64,000 bases of DNA from contig JADLAX010000006.1 of the NCBI GenBank assembly GCA_020848035.1, positions 1 through 64,000 on the forward strand, given 5' to 3'. This DNA is from Anaerolineae bacterium. Its GTDB lineage: Bacteria > Chloroflexota > Anaerolineae > Promineifilales > Promineifilaceae. This document shows positions 57,642 to 64,000 of the stretch, in pieces. Numbering within the stretch: position 1 is the stretch's first letter; every line of letters begins with the position of its first letter. Made by a program: the position numbers and the translations under genes. The notes below the pieces were generated by a model. The model saw only the letters and a list, made by a program, of their open reading frames with translations. It ran no database searches and was not told where the DNA came from.

Positions 57642-58970
57642 ATGAAGTTCAGCATGGCTGGCGCTGGTCCGATGGGCCAGGCATTGATCCAACGAGATAT
57701 TGATATTCTCTCACCCTCGTACGCCCGCGAATACGCGCTGGTCGTCGACAAAGCAGAAGGTTCGGAAGTGTGGGATGTAGACGGCCGTCGCTACATTGAT
57801 TTTATGGCCGGGGTAGCCGTTCTCAACGTCGGTCACCGCCATCCCCGCGTGGTGGAGGCCGTTCGAGAACAGCTCGACAAATTCTGGCACATCTGCCTGG
57901 CCGATTTTTATTACCCCCAGGCGGTAGAACTGGCCGAAAAACTGCGCGAGATTGCCCCGCTCAACGGCCGTGCCCGCGTCTACTTTGGCAATTCCGGCAC
58001 TGAAGCTGTAGAGGCGGCCATCAAACTGGCAATGTACAAAACAGGCCGTTCCCGCTTTATTGGCTTCTTTGGGGCGTTCCACGGCCGTACGCTGGGATCG
58101 CTTTCGTTTACCGCCAGCAAGTCGGTGCAGCGGGCCAACTACCTGGCCGGGGTGAAGGTGTATCACCTGCCGTACCCCAATGCCTACCGCCCCATTTTGG
58201 TGCAGCAAGAAGGTGAGAGTTACGGCGATACCGTCATTGATTACCTGGAGGAGATGGTGTTCCGCACCACGTTAGCCCCCGAAGACGTGGCTGCCATTAT
58301 GGTCGAGCCAATCCAGGGCGAAGGCGGCTACATCGTGCCTGCGCCCGGCTTTTTCACCCGCCTGCGCGAGGTGTGTGACCGCTATGGCATTTTGCTCATC
58401 GTGGATGAGATTCAGAGTGGGGCGGGGCGCACCGGCAAGTGGTGGGCCATCGAGCACGAAGAGGTGCAGCCCGACATCGTTTGTTTTGCCAAAGGGGTGG
58501 GCAGCGGTATGCCGATTGGGGGCATTTTAGCCCCCGAGTCGATCATGGATTGGAAGCCGGGTTCACACGGCAGCACGTTTGGCGGTAATCCAATTGCGGC
58601 CGTTTCGGCCCTCACCACGCTGCAAGTTATCGAAGAAGAAAATTTGTTGGCCCGCGCTGCCGAAACCGGACGGTTTATTATGGATGCTCTGGTGGAAATG
58701 GAAGGGCGTCACCCCAGCCTGGGCGACGTGCGTGGCCGTGGTTTGATGGTTGGCATGGAGTTTGTCAAGGATCGGCAGACCAAGGAGCGGGCGGTTGACC
58801 TGCGGGATCACGTGATTCAGCATGCTTTTGAGCATGGCTTGCTGGTGATCCCGTGCGGTACCAACTCCATTCGCATCACCCCGCCGCTAAACGTGCCGCA
58901 TCATTTGGTGGAAGAAGGGCTGCACATCTTCGAAGCCGCTCTCACCGATGCTGAGGCGAAATATCTTTAG
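57642..58970 (+). CDS. class III aminotransferase (GABA/acetylornithine type)
   Basis: 442 residues. FGNSGTEAVEAAIKLA, AFHGRTLGSLSFTASK, VDEIQSGAGRTGKWWAIE and the PLP lysine in IVCFAKGVGSGMPIGG, then HGSTFGGNPIAA. Class III omega-aminotransferase, closest in style to 4-aminobutyrate aminotransferase; substrate not proven. ATG at 57642 with TTGGAGG upstream is chosen over the longer open frame from 57522. Followed by a DapA-like aldolase gene. Confidence 0.9.
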   Translation: MKFSMAGAGPMGQALIQRDIDILSPSYAREYALVVDKAEGSEVWDVDGRRYIDFMAGVAVLNVGHRHPRVVEAVREQLDKFWHICLADFYYPQAVELAEKLREIAPLNGRARVYFGNSGTEAVEAAIKLAMYKTGRSRFIGFFGAFHGRTLGSLSFTASKSVQRANYLAGVKVYHLPYPNAYRPILVQQEGESYGDTVIDYLEEMVFRTTLAPEDVAAIMVEPIQGEGGYIVPAPGFFTRLREVCDRYGILLIVDEIQSGAGRTGKWWAIEHEEVQPDIVCFAKGVGSGMPIGGILAPESIMDWKPGSHGSTFGGNPIAAVSALTTLQVIEEENLLARAAETGRFIMDALVEMEGRHPSLGDVRGRGLMVGMEFVKDRQTKERAVDLRDHVIQHAFEHGLLVIPCGTNSIRITPPLNVPHHLVEEGLHIFEAALTDAEAKYL

Positions 58971-58976
58971 AAGAGG

Positions 58977-59045
58977 TGTCATGCTCGCGGAGGCGGGCAT
59001 CCATCTTGTTTTGCCGAGTGGATTCCCGTCTTCGCGAGAATGACA
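58977..59045. repeat. TGTCATGCTCGCG REP-like element, copy 3
   Basis: Begins TGTCATGCTCGCGGAGGCGG and ends CGCGAGAATGACA. It fills the gap between the aminotransferase stop and the aldolase gene. Confidence 0.8.
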
Positions 59046-59063
59046 GTTATGAACAGGATTACG

Positions 59064-59987
59064 ATGGACATAAACGAAAAGATTGCCTGGTTGAAGGAAA
59101 AATTGCGTGGGGGTGTAGCTCCGGCAATGGCCACGCCGGTGCTGGCGGATGGGATGACGGTGAACACGGCCGTTGTTCCCTCCCTGGTCGACTTTTTGCT
59201 GAATGCCGGTTCCAGCGGCTTGTTTGTGGGCGGCACCACCGGCGAAGGGGTGCTGCTAAGTGATGGCGAACGGCTGCGGCTGCATGAAACGGCCGTTACC
59301 GCCAGCAACGGCCGTGCCCCGGTCATTTTGCATGTGGGCACCAACAACCTGGCCAGTACCATCGCTCTGGCCCAGCACGCTGTTGAGGTGGGTGCGGACG
59401 CCATTGCCGTCGTCACCCCGTTTTTCTACGGCATGCACGATGACGGCCTGGCGGCTTACTACCACACCGTGGCTGCGGCCGTGCCCACCATGCCCCTGCT
59501 GCTCTACGACATTCCACAGATGGCCGTAAACGGCATTTCGCCCGCGCTGCTGGCTCGCCTGGGGCGCGAAATCCCGTCGTTGGCGGGCATCAAGTCCAGC
59601 CGGGCCGATGCCCAAATCGTACGCCAGCTCATCGACGCGGCCCCAGAACGAATTGTCTTCCTGGTGGGCAACGAGGCGGTGGCCTTGGGGCTGCTGGGAT
59701 TGGGGGCTGATGGCCTGATTAGCGGGCTGAGCACGGCCGTTCCTGAACCATACGTGGCGATGACCGCTGCCTTTTTCCGGGGCGATATGGCTGAGGCGCA
59801 AAAGCAGCAGCGATGGATCAATGCGCTGTTGGGCCATCTGCCGAACGGGGCGCGTATTGGGGCCATCAAGCAAATTCTGACGGGACGGGGCATTGAGATG
59901 GGAACGGCCGTACCGCCCCGACCCATGCCCGAAGTGGACGTGTGGCCGGCAATACGGCCGCTGCTGGCCCAGATCCACCAGGCCTGA
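59064..59987 (+). CDS. DapA/NanA-family (dihydrodipicolinate synthase-like) aldolase
   Basis: 307 residues, TIM barrel. GGTTGEGVLLSDGER (substrate carboxylate loop), AVVTPFFYGM, LLYDIPQMA (Tyr) and the Schiff-base Lys in SLAGIKSSRADAQ. Class I pyruvate aldolase/lyase family; DHDPS, N-acetylneuraminate lyase or a sugar-acid aldolase are all possible. ATG at 59064 follows CAGGA; an ATG at 59040 lies inside the REP-like element. Two bases separate its stop from the HAD gene. Confidence 0.87.
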   Translation: MDINEKIAWLKEKLRGGVAPAMATPVLADGMTVNTAVVPSLVDFLLNAGSSGLFVGGTTGEGVLLSDGERLRLHETAVTASNGRAPVILHVGTNNLASTIALAQHAVEVGADAIAVVTPFFYGMHDDGLAAYYHTVAAAVPTMPLLLYDIPQMAVNGISPALLARLGREIPSLAGIKSSRADAQIVRQLIDAAPERIVFLVGNEAVALGLLGLGADGLISGLSTAVPEPYVAMTAAFFRGDMAEAQKQQRWINALLGHLPNGARIGAIKQILTGRGIEMGTAVPPRPMPEVDVWPAIRPLLAQIHQA

Positions 59988-59989
59988 CG

Positions 59990-60694
59990 ATGAAAAAACT
60001 GCTGCTTTTTGATATCGATGGCACACTGATCCGCAGCAACGGGGCGGGGCGGCTGACGCTGGCCTACGCCCTGGAGAAGCGTTTTGGTACGGCCGGGCCG
60101 CTGGAACATTACAACATGAGTGGCAAAACCGACCCGCGCATCATTACGGATTTGTTAACGGCCGTCGGTATTGCCCCCAAAGAAATCCAAAAGAGTTTAC
60201 CCGCCATTTATGAGCTGATGGCCGAACATGCGCAGGACATCTTCGCCCAGCGGGGCATCACTGCCTGCGTGGGGGTGCCCGAACTGCTGGCGGTGCTTAA
60301 CGCCCGCGACGATGTGCTGCTGGGGCTGCTCACGGGCAACGCCCAGCTCACCGCCCCGCTTAAGCTGGCGGCGGCCAGCATCGATCCGCTCCAGTTTAAG
60401 GTCGGCGCTTATGGCTCCGACGCGCTGGATCGCAATGAGCTGCCCGCCATCGGCATGGCGCGCGCCAATCAGTTGACGGGTGAACTTTTCGATGGTAACA
60501 ATACCGTTATCATTGGCGATACCCCGGCCGATATTTTGTGTGCCAGAGCCGGGAAGGCAACGGCCGTTGCCGTGGCCAGCGGTTGGCATGCGGCCGCGAC
60601 CCTGGCTGAGTATCGCCCGGATTTCCTGTTTGAAAATTTTGGCGACACGAGCCAGGTGATAGATGTTTTGCTGCCTGCGCCGGAACGGCCGTAA
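59990..60694 (+). CDS. HAD-superfamily phosphatase (phosphoglycolate-phosphatase-like)
   Basis: 234 residues. Motif I LLFDIDGTLIRSNG, cap with MSGKTDPRIITDLL, motif II GLLTGNAQLTAPLKL, motif IV IIGDTPADILCARAG. HAD type IA, Gph-like. Starts 2 bp after the aldolase stop, so same operon; may dephosphorylate a related sugar-acid product. C-terminal ERP is encoded by an ACGGCCGT octamer. Confidence 0.87.
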   Translation: MKKLLLFDIDGTLIRSNGAGRLTLAYALEKRFGTAGPLEHYNMSGKTDPRIITDLLTAVGIAPKEIQKSLPAIYELMAEHAQDIFAQRGITACVGVPELLAVLNARDDVLLGLLTGNAQLTAPLKLAAASIDPLQFKVGAYGSDALDRNELPAIGMARANQLTGELFDGNNTVIIGDTPADILCARAGKATAVAVASGWHAAATLAEYRPDFLFENFGDTSQVIDVLLPAPERP

Positions 60695-60736
60695 CGGGCT
60701 CTGGCGTTGTGGTTTACGTATTGGAGGGATTGACCG

Positions 60737-61018
60737 GTGGAAAAAAGAGAGATCGCCACGCTGAAATTTGATGGCACCAAACCCACTCGCTTAAGCTTCA
60801 AACTGCTGCACGATTGGGTGGTGTGGCAGTTTCCCAAAAAGGCCGACCACGGTTTGATTGGCGCCGTACATCCCCCACTGGAAAATCATGGCTGGATTCC
60901 CGCTACCATTCAGATCGAAAAACAGGTGGCCTATGTGTATGGCCACCTGTCTGAAACATTTGCCTCGCCGGAGTTAGCTGCCGACTATTTAAGTGCCAAC
61001 GGCCGTTCCCCTGAGTAG
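60737..61018 (+). CDS. small conserved-looking protein, function unknown
   Basis: 93 residues, GTG start at 60737 with GGAGGG nine bases upstream. No signal peptide, membrane helix or motif that I recognise; central LLHDWVVWQFPKKADHGLIG is aromatic-rich. The C-terminus (NGRSPE) is encoded by an ACGGCCGT octamer. Same strand as the HAD gene, 42 bp downstream. Confidence 0.6.
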   Translation: MEKREIATLKFDGTKPTRLSFKLLHDWVVWQFPKKADHGLIGAVHPPLENHGWIPATIQIEKQVAYVYGHLSETFASPELAADYLSANGRSPE

Positions 61019-61053
61019 ATTCCTAAATAACCCAAGTTGCTGCCTAAAAATTA

Positions 61054-61126
61054 TTGGCAACGAATTTGCCCGAATTTCCGCGAATTAGAAGTGTAATTCG
61101 TGCAAATTCGCGGAAATTCGTTGCAA
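61054..61126. repeat. TTGCAACGAATTTCCGCGAATT hairpin element
   Basis: TTGGCAACGAATTTGCCCGA... (61054-61087) faces ...CGGAAATTCGTTGCAA (61094-61126), both built of CGAATTTxC units. It lies between the small protein and the glgC stop. Confidence 0.78.
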
Positions 61127-61158
61127 AAAATGATTCAAGCCGGTGGCAGCCCCTGGAG

Positions 61159-62415
61159 TTAAATAATCGTTCCGTTGGGAATGATCGCGTTTTTGGGAAT
61201 GATGATGATGCCCTCGCGGGCAACCCAGTTCGGGCCTTCGCCATCGGGCCGCTCGGGGTTGTCTTGAATCACCACGTTACGGCCGATTCGCGTATTTTTG
61301 TCGATGATCGCCCGGGCAATCGTTGAGCCTTCGCCAATGCCAATGTCTGGGATGCCCTTCTGCCGATTCTCCGCCAGCATCTCCTCCGATTCGTAATAGT
61401 CGGCCCCCATGATAATAGACGAGTTGATGCGTGTATCTGCCTTGACAATGCTGCGCAGCCCAAGCACCGAGTTGTTGATAATCGATTTGGAGATGCGGCA
61501 GCCGTCCGTGAGCAGCACTTTGTCCAGGGTCGTGCCGTCTAATTCGGAGGCGGGCATAAAGCGCGGGCGGGTGTAAATGGGCGTCAGCGCGCTGTAAAAA
61601 TCAAACGGGGCGTCGGGCTGGGCCATTTCCAGGTTCACCTGGTAGAAGCGCTGGATTGTTCCGATGTCTTCCCAGTACCCTTCAAAAATAAAGCCTTGCA
61701 ACCGGTGGGTGTTCATCGCCTGGGGAATGATGTCCCGGCCAAAGTCGTTGCCTTTGCCCTCTAGCAGCTCAAACAGCACGTCGGTGTTGAAGACGTAAAT
61801 ACCCATCGAAGCCATAAACGGCCGTTCCGCCCCCGGCCAGCTCTCCATCTTGTTCAAATCTTCATCCGTCTTGGGCTTCTCATGAAACTCGATAATGTTG
61901 CGTTTGTCATCCAACTTGAGAATGCCCAGGCCAGAGGCCACATCGCGGCCTACCGGCTGCACCGCCACCGTCACGTGGGCACCGGAGTCCACGTGCTGCT
62001 GCAAAAATTTGCGGTAATCCATGCGGTACAAATGGTCTCCGGCCAGGATAAGGGTATATTTCGCGCCAGCTTGCCGGATTTCAATGGACTGTTTGCGCAC
62101 GGCATCGGCCGTTCCCTGGTACCAATCCACACTGGTCGGTTTTTGTTCGGCCGCCAGAATTTGCACCCAGCCCGGCGAGAATACATCCCGGTTGTAAGTG
62201 CGGTGAATGTGCCGGTGCAGGGATACCGAGTTAAATTGGGTCAGAATGGCAATCTTGTCGATGCCGGCGTGCAGACAGTTGCTCATGGGAATGTCGATGA
62301 GGCGATACTTCCCTGCGAGTGGTACGGCCGGTTTTGCCCGTTCTTTGGTCAATGGATAAAGGCGCGTGCCTGCGCCACCACCTAGGATTAGCCCGAGTAC
62401 GTCTTGCATTTGCAT
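61159..62415 (-). CDS. glgC: glucose-1-phosphate adenylyltransferase
   Basis: 418 residues, standard GlgC length. N-terminal GLILGGGAGTRLYPLTKERA, KPAVPLAGKYRLIDIP (activator/substrate region), DWYQGTADAVRKQ, IEFHEKPK (sugar-phosphate site), and a C-terminal left-handed beta-helix. Makes ADP-glucose for glycogen. ATG at 62415 with GGGG upstream; an in-frame ATG two codons later is possible. A TATACT -10 lies at 62443-62438 (minus strand). Confidence 0.95.
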   Translation of the reverse strand: MQMQDVLGLILGGGAGTRLYPLTKERAKPAVPLAGKYRLIDIPMSNCLHAGIDKIAILTQFNSVSLHRHIHRTYNRDVFSPGWVQILAAEQKPTSVDWYQGTADAVRKQSIEIRQAGAKYTLILAGDHLYRMDYRKFLQQHVDSGAHVTVAVQPVGRDVASGLGILKLDDKRNIIEFHEKPKTDEDLNKMESWPGAERPFMASMGIYVFNTDVLFELLEGKGNDFGRDIIPQAMNTHRLQGFIFEGYWEDIGTIQRFYQVNLEMAQPDAPFDFYSALTPIYTRPRFMPASELDGTTLDKVLLTDGCRISKSIINNSVLGLRSIVKADTRINSSIIMGADYYESEEMLAENRQKGIPDIGIGEGSTIARAIIDKNTRIGRNVVIQDNPERPDGEGPNWVAREGIIIIPKNAIIPNGTII

Positions 62416-62567
62416 GTGGAAAATCCCCTTCCGAAAAGTATAGACAGAAAAGTAAACTTTTTGCGCTCCCCCCTGTAATTAAAACAGAGAAATCCTATTT
62501 CGGCCAATTGTGCTCGTTTAGCCATGCATGAGACAACACATCGAGACTGCGGATGTTTGTTGCCCTT

Positions 62568-62576
62568 TGGTATAAT
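62568..62576 (+). promoter_or_regulatory. extended -10 promoter of the tat operon
   Basis: TGG-TATAAT (62568-62576), no good -35. The start would be near 62,583, leaving a long leader of about 225 nt before tatA. Confidence 0.55.
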
Positions 62577-62691
62577 GCGGGTTGTTACTATTCATCCTGG
62601 TATCTTGTGATGATTGTCACCGTTTGTGATAAGATGCAGGTGGTTTAATAGCGAGGTTGCTAGACCGTAACTGGAATTGGCAGCTGTTTAA

Positions 62692-62784
62692 CCAGAGATT
62701 TCGTTACCAATTGAACTGAAATCTGGCTTTTGTTAGAGCGAGTCAGCGTAAATCAATTACGTTTTAATCTTTTGTGACTGGCTC
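62692..62784 (+). promoter_or_regulatory. two hairpins in the tatA leader
   Basis: CCAGAGATTTC (62692-62702) pairs with GAAATCTGG (62718-62726), followed by CTTTTGTT, which resembles a weak terminator. GAGCGAGTCA (62736-62745) pairs imperfectly with TGACTGGCTC (62775-62784). A regulatory role is inference. Confidence 0.35.
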
Positions 62785-62806
62785 TGTTATCAAGGAGAAT
62801 TTTGAA

Positions 62807-62983
62807 ATGGCAGGTTTAGGCGTTCCAGAACTGTTGATTATTCTGGCAGTGGTGCTTCTGGTTTTTGGCGTCGGCCGAATCAGCCGCATCGGTTCCGAGT
62901 TGGGTAAAGGCATCAGCGCCTTCCGCGAAGGGGTGCGTGATGGCCAGAAAGAGGATGACGACAAGAAAGATATCGAAGCGTAG
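62807..62983 (+). CDS. tatA: Sec-independent translocase TatA/E
   Basis: 58 residues. N-terminal membrane helix VPELLIILAVVLLVFGVGRI followed by the amphipathic SELGKGISAFREGVRDG and an acidic tail. Builds the Tat translocation pore. ATG at 62807 with AAGGAG upstream; the frame upstream is not coding. First gene of tatA-tatB-tatC. Confidence 0.93.
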   Translation: MAGLGVPELLIILAVVLLVFGVGRISRIGSELGKGISAFREGVRDGQKEDDDKKDIEA

Positions 62984-63002
62984 CTTTTGAATTTGGTTTT
63001 CT

Positions 63003-63488
63003 ATGGACAGCTTTTTTGGCATTGGCTTCCCGGAGCTTATTCTCATTTTAATTGTGGCTGGCATTGTAATGGGACCCGAGCGCATTGGGCAGACGGCTCG
63101 CTGGCTGGGCCGCACGACAGCTCAGCTGCAAAAAATTTCGCGCGGTTTCATCCGCCAGCTCAACCATGAGCTGGACAACTCCAGTGATGGCCAGGCGCTG
63201 CGGGATACGATGCAAGAGCTGAAGCAGCTGCGCCGTGAACTAACCGATTTACGTGGCGAAGTAAACCAGACGACGCGTGGCGCGGCTCAGGCTGGGCGGC
63301 AAGCGTTGCAAGAGGTTGAGAACAGTATCCGACCCCCGGATTTGAAACCAGGAAAGTCGGTTTTGCCGTCACAGGCGGATGCCCCCCCTGTTGGCGATAA
63401 AAACGGTGCTGTGCCTGGTGGTGCGGTGAAGAATACGGCCGTTCCGCCCCTCCCAGATCTGGTTGATGTGCCGGATGACCCCGAATAA
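63003..63488 (+). CDS. tatB: Sec-independent translocase TatB-like
   Basis: 161 residues. Short N-terminal helix FFGIGFPELILILIVAGIVM, then PERIGQTARWLGRTTAQLQK (amphipathic, TatB-like) and a long coiled-coil/Pro-rich C-terminal region, longer than TatA. Recognises twin-arginine substrates with TatC. Its stop overlaps the tatC start by one base (TAATG). Confidence 0.88.
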   Translation: MDSFFGIGFPELILILIVAGIVMGPERIGQTARWLGRTTAQLQKISRGFIRQLNHELDNSSDGQALRDTMQELKQLRRELTDLRGEVNQTTRGAAQAGRQALQEVENSIRPPDLKPGKSVLPSQADAPPVGDKNGAVPGGAVKNTAVPPLPDLVDVPDDPE

Positions 63489-64000
63489 TGGCTAAAGCAA
63501 CTCCCCCTGCTAAATCACTGGAAACTGAGGATGAAACGCTGGCCGCCGGCAACCTCACTCTGCTTGGGCACCTCAACGAACTGCGCATTCGGTTGACCTA
63601 TGTCGTCGTAGCGTTGCTGGTGACAACACTCCTCAGCTTTGCCTTTGCCGAACCGATGCTGCTCTATTTGCTGGAGCCTTACGCCGAAAGCATTAACGGC
63701 GAGGTGGAACTGCAAACCCTGGAACCAACCGAAGGCATCGAGACCTTTTTTAAGGTCTCTTTACTGACCGGGGCAATCCTGTCCATGCCCATGATTCTGT
63801 ACCAGTTCTGGCAGTTTGTGGTGCCGGGCCTCACCCACGATGAACGGCGCTACGTCTATATTTTTCTGCCCAGCACGCTGCTTCTGTTTGCTTTGGGCAT
63901 TTTGTTTGCCTGGTTTGTGTTGATTCCTGCGGCCGTTTTTTTCCTGGCAAACTTCTTGGGCACTATTTTCAAGACGGACTGGACGCCCAACGGCTACATC
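63488..64000 (+). CDS. tatC: Sec-independent translocase TatC (cut by window edge)
   Basis: The first 171 residues are visible; the gene runs off the right edge. NLTLLGHLNELRIRLTYVVV is the TatC signature with the conserved HLxELR; the first four of six helices follow (EPTEGIETFFKVSLLTGAIL, LYQFWQFVVPGLTHDERRYV with the conserved FxxPGL-type loop). Twin-arginine receptor of the translocase. Confidence 0.95.
   Translation, partial: MAKATPPAKSLETEDETLAAGNLTLLGHLNELRIRLTYVVVALLVTTLLSFAFAEPMLLYLLEPYAESINGEVELQTLEPTEGIETFFKVSLLTGAILSMPMILYQFWQFVVPGLTHDERRYVYIFLPSTLLLFALGILFAWFVLIPAAVFFLANFLGTIFKTDWTPNGYI

Larger units (their letters stand above)
62416..62806. other. divergent glgC/tat regulatory region
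   Basis: 391 bp without a gene. It holds the glgC -10 (62438-62443, minus), the tat promoter (62568-62576) and a structured tat leader. I see no open frame with a ribosome site. Confidence 0.6.

Overview
The window is a 64 kb, GC-rich (about 58-60% by eye) bacterial chromosome segment with dense, ordinary housekeeping and sugar-catabolic gene content. The content suggests a Chloroflexota bacterium, perhaps of Anaerolineae/Promineifilum type. The clues are ABC sugar permeases with extra domains, lipoproteins with an AACGGS-type lipobox and acidic linkers, a helix-turn-helix-fused citrate synthase, a secreted beta-helix protein with a YLPVVIRP tail, tungsten-type aldehyde oxidoreductase and GlgC. 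This assignment is inference; no rRNA or tRNA gene is present to test it.

Layout. 1-1.8 kb: MocR/GntR regulator (cut by the left edge) and an aminotransferase. 1.9-5.1 kb: multi-PAS hybrid kinase. 5.4-9.0 kb: two citrate synthases (one with an N-terminal DNA-binding domain) around a threonine/serine dehydratase. 9.1-12.9 kb: a leaderless small membrane protein and a two-gene signalling operon (kinase with a pseudo-receiver; sigma-4-like HTH/receiver protein). 13.0-13.7 kb: HepT-MntA toxin-antitoxin pair. 14.0-17.3 kb: CUT1 glucose/galactose-type ABC transporter without ATPase. 17.5-22.1 kb: Leloir genes galT-galK-galE and an epoxide-hydrolase-like protein. 22.3-25.9 kb: HTH regulator and a YxlEFG-like ABC exporter whose permease is fused to a YhfC-type membrane domain. 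26.1-36.5 kb: LacI-headed operon with ABC transporter, HAD phosphatase, glycerol-kinase-like FGGY kinase and GH42 beta-galactosidase. 36.7-41 kb: a DUF411 lipoprotein with an in-frame UGA at a conserved Cys position (candidate selenoprotein), a Cys-rich protein, HAD, PfkB and SIS genes. 41.2-48.8 kb: secreted beta-helix/Calx-beta protein, serine hydrolase, GT2, M50 protease, TIM and a DUF4037 protein. 49-55 kb: TPR-like, FAD oxidoreductase, RMD1/DUF155, AEC transporter and fused CoA transferase. 55.2-61 kb: AOR, ClpS, class III aminotransferase, DapA-like aldolase, HAD. 61.2-64 kb: glgC and tatA-tatB-tatC (cut by the right edge).

The genes read together as a galactoside economy. GH42 releases galactose, GalK/GalT/GalE route it into UDP-sugars and glucose-1-phosphate, and GlgC stores the product. 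The glycerol-kinase-like gene in the GH42 operon makes galactosylglycerol a reasonable substrate guess.

The most unusual features are not single genes. First, the 8-bp palindrome ACGGCCGT occurs about 135 times (roughly one per 470 bp, in both coding and intergenic DNA), far above chance and reminiscent of cyanobacterial HIP1. Second, the intergenic DNA is packed with hairpin elements built from 7-8 bp tandem units, and one palindromic family (AGACCTGTCAGGTTT arms) lies in-frame inside galT and the GH42 gene. Third, there is the UGA-containing DUF411 gene with a hairpin directly downstream of the UGA.
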